A DNA stretch of 64,000 bases, taken from assembly GCF_037975245.1 (NCBI RefSeq), contig NC_092572.1, forward strand, positions 6,649,501 through 6,713,500, read 5' to 3'. The DNA comes from Apostichopus japonicus. Taxonomy: Eukaryota; Echinodermata; Holothuroidea; Aspidochirotida; Stichopodidae. The position numbers were made by a program, and so were the translations under genes. The notes under the pieces are model-generated. The model saw nothing but the letters and a program-made list of their open reading frames with translations, searched no databases and was not told the origin of the DNA. Below are positions 12,301 through 21,300 of this stretch, one piece after another; position 1 is the first letter of the stretch, and the number at the start of each line of letters is the position of its first letter.

Positions 12301-15300
12301 AAGCAAAAATAAATATGTGAAGGCTACTTGTTTAATTGAACCAACGCCATTAAGTTGAATTCCTTTCTCTACAGATGTGCCTAGTTAAAACTATTGCACG
12401 ATTTTGAATGTTATTTGACTTTGGAAACGAACAGGATCGTTGAATATTAATATATCAAGAAAAACACAACCATCATAAAAATGCTTCTCATTGCACCGCA
12501 TCATATTTGATAGTGAATTACTTATAATAGAAATATTTGTATCTCTCTCCCAGGAAAGCAGAAGAGGTTCAGCTTTTGACGGTAAAAAGAATAACATATC
12601 ATATTTAAACAATCTTGAATGATCGTATTACAGGTGTATAGCTTTGCCAGGTAGATTTAGGAGTTGTTTACAATTGGGCTCAATGCAAATGTTTCTCTGC
12701 AATGAATATTCCAATTGGCAATATATTTCGTTAATTTTCGGTGTACATATTTTTATTTCAAAGACTAAAATAAGTGTAAAATAATTGTTTGGCCAGTATG
12801 AATATATCCCGTTATAATAACTAAAGATAACGAAGCAAGAGGAAATATTCAAGGAAAGGTTTATCCTGGGTTACCTTGGTTTAGTTTTATTTAAGTTTTT
12901 AAATTTTATTTTATAAAGTATTAAAAAGGAATTGCCAACCTGCAAGTTGATTTTTCCCTACAGGAATCAGCCGATATCTGTTGTCATTTGTTTTTTTTGG
13001 TATCATCAGTATCAGATTTTACAATAGCGAATAGACGCCTAGGTACTTGAGAAAGACTTCTGTTTGATTGGGTACACGGTGCAGTATATTTGGGAGCAAT
13101 AGAGAGGAAGAAATGGATGAGAACTGTAAATAAGATTATTCATGCTTTAGGAATTAACAGTTAGCAATTTTCAATCTGCACACAATCCGACATGGTTATA
13201 TAAACAAATATGAATATTCAAGATGAAACAAAAAGTGGAAAGTAAACAAGGACTCCTGTTGTCTGCAAGCTAGATGAACTAACGAACTGCAATTGATACC
13301 GGAGCTTAAATATAAGTATTATAATCAAACGTATGCCTACGCCATTGGGAAGCTACTTTAAATCTGCTTCTTGTAGTATACAAAATATTGATTTCTTTCC
13401 CCGGATTAACGTCAAATAACCAAAAGTAAACTTCATGCACAAACCTGAAGACAAAATGTAAAATAATGTTGCTCTTTTCCACTGTCTTTTTGTTGGTTGC
13501 TGATCACCTGACACCTTATAAAATCAACATCGAATATTGAACCAAAATGTTTTCACAATTTATGCTGTTAGGTTTAGTTACACTTTTATAAATAAGAATT
13601 CAAACTGAATGGTTATACTGAGCAATAATGGTATTTGCACAGAGAGAAAATTGTTCTTATAAGAAAAGGAAACATAATCATATTTTATCTAGAGGATGGT
13701 TTATTATTTTATGACAATCAATGTCCCTGGCCGTTTGTTTGAAACATATTCTGACCCTGCACGGATGTTCATTTGGCTATGTGAGTTTGCTTTTAGGCAC
13801 ACACAGTGAGGGGTCTTAAAGAAAGTTCTTTTCATTGTAGAAGAAAGATGGCTTAATTTGTTGTTTTCTTAATTGCATCTTTTTTATTGCAGGGTAAACT
13901 GAGTCAAAAAGAAACAGAGTTAAATACTAAGATCGAAGAAACTCACGATATCGAGGTGAGTGATTTTCAAGTATGATGCATATTAGGGACACTAACAGCA
14001 AAAATCTAAAAAAAAATTTTTATATACAACTACAAGAGGCCTGTTCAACTGATTGCAGTTTATCAGTTCTTAACACACCTAACGTGATTGCTCAAACTGA
14101 GACATCTTTCCATATTCTTTCACCAAATGATCAGTAATTAGTTTATTGATCAAGACGATATTCAACATATTTCCCAGTCCCATTTTCAAAGTAATTGTAC
14201 AGATCAATCATATCAAAACAAATTGGAAGGAGTGTAAAGGTTTAGAATCACTACTCTGTTATTATGACTGGACCACAGCACTACAGTAGGCTACTCGAGT
14301 CCGGTTTTGCGGTCATTTTTTTTGTGTGGACTGGCTTGAAATAGGACTCGTCTCAATCCCAACTGGACTGGGTCTTGATACCAAGTCCAGACGAGTCCAT
14401 CAGTTTATATCATTCTCTCCATTGTAATAGGGTGCTGTTGTTTTTTAAGTACGTTGTGATTTTGATAACAAACCGCCTTAATGCTTTATGTTAATATGAA
14501 CAAAACATATTTCATTCGATAGGGGGGGGGGGGCATCAATAAGTTCTTTCGATCGCGTATTTAAACTATATCATCAACAGATTGTTGAACATTCAAATGA
14601 TCATTGACAAATGAACTCTTAGATATTTTGCATGATCATACAGTGTCATCAGCATATTTTGTAACTGAGAGATGATCGTTAGATTTAGTTTCTTCTGTGT
14701 ATAAAGTAAAAAGTAGAGCAGACAATGAGGCACATGAACTGTTATTTCAGACATATCTGATAGGCCTTCCTCCAATTTAACCTGTCGTGACCACCCTGTA
14801 AAGAAATTAGCTAGCCAATGTAATTGCTATTACTAAGTATGAAATCCATATGATTTTGTGAATGGGAACGCACCTTCCACAGTTGTTGTGCTTGCTCTTC
14901 AATTGTGACACAACTTAAAGGATAAGTAAAAGCACACCGTCAACACACGATACATCTTTCTATAAAAGCGATCGTTCATTTGAGGAGTGAGGGAAATGGG
15001 GGATTGTAAATAGCTTGATGAGATGACTTAGTAATTCCTCATTTTTTATACAAAAGAGCATGAAAAGCATGAAAGTATTAGTTTGCTTTCAAGTTTCTCT
15101 GCAGAAATATAGTAATGTCAATCACTCGCGGAAATAACGAAACATACAGGCACTTCCTCTGTTTGCAGAAGTGTTAAAGAGGCCATGACACGAAAAATCC
15201 AACTCATCGAGAGTAACTTCCTCTGAATCTATGAGAAAATCTATGTTCAAAACTATCCTCAACACCTTGAAAACCTCAAGGACTAATTAGTAATTAACGT

Positions 15301-18300
15301 TTTAATATTCGCATTCGAAAATAGATATCTGAGAATGCGATTTCACAACAAGACAATGATGACGTCATGTTAGGAACATACGTGCAAAGCCCAGGCATGT
15401 ATCGGATGCGCGACGATCATACCGTTCCATATACAGTACACGCACATTTACACTGATAGAACAACCACTGTATTACGCTATATCGTTAGTAATTTCAAGT
15501 TTTTTTTACAACTGTTGTAATCTATCCGAGAGAAATGCCGGTCCGTTGTGTTGTTGGGGGCTGCATAAATATCATTACCCATGCAATTAGCCTTCATCCA
15601 TGGCTGAAGGACGAAAAAAACACGGCGATTATGACCAAGTTAGTGCACAACACCAGCGCCGATTTCACTGGGCCTAGCCAGTATGCAGCTCCGAATGAAG
15701 CGAACACTTCACGGAAGCATACTACGATCCCTCCTTTTTGTTATGAAATAAAACAAATGGACTTTAACTGTTCGACATAAAAGAGTCATTCTTCTGTCAA
15801 GTAATCCACAAAAAACTACTCTGAAGACCAGATCGGGGAACAGGAAACCTCCAATGGGGCAAGTGGCGATCCTTAGGAGGTAGCGCGCTGAGCACTAGTA
15901 GTACTATAGTATTAGCGTTACTACACTGAAGTCGCAATAGACGAAGAGATTTTACTGTATCATCTAAATTAACACCCCCTTCATTGCTCTATTGTATACT
16001 AATAAGCTATGAGGTTAGCTTCAGAAGCGATGGGTTACATCTTCTTGTGAACAAATCTCAGTGCCCCAATTTATTTCTGGAATATGCTGGATCAGTTAGT
16101 TATAGCAATAATTTCTTATTCCTATTCCAGGAAAACCATTTTTATGTTGTGGAGGGAGTGGGGGTAATGGGGATGGGTCAAAATACTAGGTAGGTAAAAC
16201 GATTTTATTCCAAAGGGTGTTTAATTAAATCTCAAAGCGATTTATTTAAAGTCACAGAGCCAAAAATTCACACAACATAGTGTTATGAAATAGTGATACC
16301 ATCTCTAAGATATTACCACCAGCATGTCAGAGGTATAGTGTAACTGAATTAGAAATGATGGGTCTATTTATTAATGTGACAGCATTCAAACATTTATTGC
16401 AAAATGTAGAATTTGAGGCATATGTTGATCACTCAGCCATTGTTGAATTGTTTAAGTCGAAACAAGAACCAGCAACTTCACGCTTACGTAGGCTTCTCTT
16501 CAAGTTGTCAGAATATACATTTCAGGTTGGTTATAAGAAAGGCTCAGAATTGGTTTTGGCAGATTATTTGTCTAGAGCACCACAGGAATTCCACTCTGAA
16601 ATAGATCAGGTTGCTCAAGAGGTCAGTTCTTATGAGGATTTTTCAACTCCACCTAAGGAGACATTTAATCCAATCATGACAAGGTCAATGGCAAGGTCAA
16701 TGGGAGTCAAAGTTCCAGATTTATTTCCGAATAAAGTCACAAAGGAGTCTATGCAGGATTCCCCAGCCAAAGAATCAACAAATAGAGTTGAAAAGACATC
16801 CATTCCTAAGGCAACACATGATCATGTTACACAGAGACCACAATCTGAGTCACAAAAGAGGACTACACCAGTTATTTCTACTGATAAGAGAGAAACATAT
16901 ATTCAAAGGCCTACTATTTCTATGCCGAGTGAAAATAGACATACATATAGTCCTGACGTATTAGTTGTGCCAAATTTTACAAGTGTTTCTCAACCTACAG
17001 AGCCAAGATTAGTGGATCAGAATAGACATAGAGTGCAAGAGGTAGTAAGAGAACCACCACCAGAATTATTTGTTCAGCCGAAGCCAGTCATAACAAACAT
17101 TGATCATTTGGTTACAGGGCACATTCCAAAGCAAAAGGAATTGAATAAAGTCATGAAGGCAATTCAAGGAAAGCTAATCAAAAACTATGAACTGCCTTTT
17201 TGCTTTAAGTTCAGATGAACAGGTGTTTTTACCCACGATTGTATGAATGGAATGCGTCATTGCAATTACCTGCATACCTATTAAGTGGAAGTCATTGTAC
17301 TATATGGTGTAACAATATAAGCTTTATTGTTAAAACCACCACCAAGTGACCTAGTTTCATCTTTTATAACAAATGTGTAATGAGTATACCTTATTTCTCC
17401 TTATGAATTCGTTCAAACGTTTACCCGGCAATTAGAACATATCCGGAATATTAGCAACATGGGTTTTCATATATTGAGAGATATTTTAAGGATATTTACA
17501 TTGCATTATTCATGTTATATATTGAAGGCTATTTAGAGACAGCATTGGTGATATGCAACTTTTGCTTACAGCAACAGTTATCGAAGCAAATGAAAGTATA
17601 GATCTTTTGGGGAAATTATGTATATATTTTCTTTTCCTCAAGTGTTCATGCAAAAGTAAATTTCATCATGAAGTTGAAAAGACAAGACGTTAAGTATTAT
17701 GTTAATTTGAAGAAAGATTTGTTGATGTCATAGTCTATGGGGTCTCTTTTATGGTATCGAATATCTAGTACTTTGGTACTTTACTAGATCAATTCGGAGT
17801 GCATACCTAGGGTCACCATGCTATCGAGTCACATTTTCTTGATTTTCTTGAAGTGGATGTATATGATTCACAAGGTTTCAAAGCAGTTTTGAAACTATGC
17901 CTTCATTAAAGAGGAGGTACTTTGTAAATGAGTTTGTAATATATTTAAGGTTCGTTTTTTAAATACGAATTTTTTATGGAACGCCGAGGTGTTCTGTTCA
18001 GTTAAAAGATAACTAAGTCAAGTTTTCTCTGATCTCTCCCCAATTCACGGCATGATTTCACTTTTGATATAAATGTATTATTGATGTATGAAATGCATAA
18101 ATGTATTTTGTAAGAGATACTGCATATTTTGCTGTGTCATGTAACTTTAAGATATCTTAATGATATATTTTTTTTTTTAGATTACATCATATGATGTCAT
18201 CAATATTGAAGAGGTACACAAAAAAATATTTTCATGGAGATAGTGTCAATGTATATACCGTATGATCATTTTCAAGATGTTAACCTTTGAGATACATGTA

Positions 18301-21300
18301 GACCATTTATGGAAGTCAATGAATATTAGTGAATGTGCTTACAGTACTCTACCTTCTTGAGATAATGATAAGTTAAAGCAGTATGATGTTAAAATTTTGG
18401 AGTATCCAAAAATTTTAAAAGATTGAGGGGGATGTTATGAAATAGTGATACCATCTCTTTGATGTTACCGAAACACTCCATCGAGACACCTTACAGGCCT
18501 CTTATGTATTTATCTAGGTCATGGATTCAGTTTTCCCACGAGAAGTTTTTAACTATCTTATTGAATCTTGGTACAGGGCCTTTTCCCAAAATAGATTCCA
18601 TTATGTCTGTGGAACATTCGAGAAGGTTCTCTCACGTGGTATGGAAGTTTCCATAAGAAAGGGGATGGACTTCCAAACTCCCAACCAATCAGGGCAGATC
18701 AGTGCCAGCGCACTTATTTTTATATCATTAAGTTAATACAGGATGGTCAGGTTATTGGCTGCCTACTGATTGTGCGCAGAGGGATTTTGTAGAAGTAAGG
18801 TATAAAAGAAAAAGGAGGTCAGAAATTTATCACTCTGTCAGCAAATTTATGACTTGGTCAGCAAATTTATCACTCCGTCAGCGCTCCGTGATCAGTTCGT
18901 TGCTTCGTTACCATTTCATCACTCCTTTTAATTGCTTAATTGACGGAGTCAAGTCAAGTCAAATCATTGTAATTTAGTTTTATTTGTAAAGAGAATCGAC
19001 AGAGAAGAAATTATACCGAATCATTAATCAAATCCTATCTCGTCAACTTGTTTTTGTGTGAACTCATTGTTTTCTTCCGTTCGAGACATCTCCTGAAGAA
19101 GCATAAATACGGCATCAAGATATCCCAGTACCTTTCTATCGCGAGTCCCGATATAGTTTTACTATCGGAGGAGCCGGGCTCGTCACAATATTACAATAGT
19201 TCAACTGTTAAATCATTGAACAAAATTTATTCAATATCAGTTCTAGACAGTCATTCTGGACAATCTGAACTAACATTAACAACAATCATTGTATTATATG
19301 ACATAAAAGTAAAACTGTACTTTCCATAAACATTATCATTCTTAAATTACACTAATGTAATTTGTGACATCAAAGGAGGTTAAAAGAAAACAACTTACAT
19401 GAATTTTTTGGCTTTAAGCCTACAAAGCAGTTGCATGTCCATCGCTATCAATCGTTGTTGTGACAAATTAATTAGAATAATCCAGAAGCAAATACAATAA
19501 AGGGTTATTTAAACCAAGAAACACTGCACGAAGTAACTCACATGCAAAAATGTTACACAAGCACGACGACACGTACAACACTGATGGGCAATGTGAAACA
19601 CAGCATCACACGCATTAAAACAATCGAAGACCATTAACAGGGTGTACTGCTGAGTTTTTGAAGAAAGACTACAAAACAAACCAACTGCTGCTGAAGAAAC
19701 AAAGTCTAAACATTCAAGAGTTCTGCTGCCTCCATTGGTCTTTATTATGACTTTTCTGTCAAATATCATTGGTGATATGGATATTTTGGCTTCCAGATTA
19801 AAGGTACGAATCAAACGTCTGGGAGGTAAATGCCCCTAAAAAGGTCAATGTCCATTCCCGTATGCACATATTATATGACATCAGGGTCACGCCAATACTT
19901 GTGTCCAAATGCTTCAAAACATGCCTTTTCTTTCATTGTTGATGTTGGGTCTGGAAAATAACCTTTTCTTCCTGAATTAAAAGTCTTGAATTTCAATATA
20001 TCAACACTGAGGGAACCCTGACGGATTGATAATCCAACACAATCGTAGTTTAGAAAAGGTGTTTCTGGAGGAATTTCTCAACCAAGGCTTCCTGTACAAT
20101 GAGTTTTCTCCTGGCAACTTGAATCCAGTGTAATGACCATTGGCTGGAAAATCACTTCTGATCCTTTGGACTGCACATGATGGTAGCACAACCCTGACGT
20201 GTCTTGCTAGGAACCCCAAGTATCATTGAACCTGTTGACCGTAGGCTATGTATCTGTACTGCCTGGGAAAAAAATTATGAAAGTTCAAAATGTATTAATG
20301 TTGGCCATGATGTCCACAATAACAAGCAGGCATACAATGTACAGTTATGATTACATTTGTTGTGATTTTACAACTTCCATGTATCATGATTCATGAAACA
20401 TTCTTTTGTTTCAGAAAATTGATTTGCAAAACTCCAGGCCAAAGTACTAGCCAAGTAAAAATGAGTATGAAATAACACATATGCCTACCTAGCATGGCTG
20501 CATAATGCAACTTACATCCCCGAGCCAAACTTTCAGTATGCAACCAACCCTACTAGTACTACACACTCTACATATGGGTTGTAAGTTACCGTAACATAAC
20601 GCACAATACGGTTTAGGGTGTTCCGCGAATTCCAACAACACATGCACAAAATGGACTGGATTTTGTTTTCAAATGCTTCGTTAATAAATTCTTACCACGT
20701 TGTATGTTCCTTGCAATGGTTTCGAACGGATGTCTTCTTCGATATGTTGTGGAGCTTCAATTTCGGCTCGTTTAACAGGCTAGAACTGATACGGTTCTAA
20801 CACCTCCGCTCCACCCTCAACGTTCGGTTCAATATTGGAATGATCATCGCCTTCACTCTCTGCTTCGAATATGAGAAAGGGCACTCTAATTATAGCCCAA
20901 TTTCACTGCCTAGTGAAGAACCATTATCACTTTGAACTTCGGCTGCCGCAATAGGTTCTGAATCCGCCATTTCACAGGAAATTTTGATTTGATATCGCAC
21001 TTGTGATCGGTGTTTTGTTTAGTAACTACTAGTGGTATGTGTACTTGTCTACTGTGTACGTGTATGGTATGTTCGGAGGATCGTAAAGCAGCGACAACAA
21101 ATGTGTTCAAAACGTGACGTCACATGACGTCATGCGAATCGGAAAATTTTCGAGTAAACAAAGTTTCAAACGCCGAAAAGGGTAAATTCATTCTCAATTT
21201 TCGACTTGAAAAATCAAGTTTTAAACTGGCAGATTGGTTGATACATGTTCTAGAGAACATTCTTTGATGGATCCCAAAAATATAGGACTTTGAAATTTTC

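Larger units (their letters stand above)
16281..19187 (+). mobile_element. Internally deleted Ty3/Gypsy retrotransposon nested in Kolobok
   Basis: The string TGTTATGAAATAGTGATACC occurs at 16281 and again at 18433, the latter preceded by a purine tract (AAAGATTGAGGGGGA) as expected for a 3' LTR. Only about 45 bp of the left LTR remains before the sequence jumps directly into RNase H coding sequence. Gag, protease and reverse transcriptase are therefore deleted, and no integrase follows. The right LTR runs to about 19187 (…GGCTCGTCACA). I found no convincing 5-bp target duplication. Confidence 0.72.

Noticed and set aside
14280..14405. Cluster of GGACTCG/CGAGTCC strings considered as a structured RNA
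   Set aside because: Complementary pieces are present, but spacing is irregular and there is no second copy to compare. Noted only in the intron entry.
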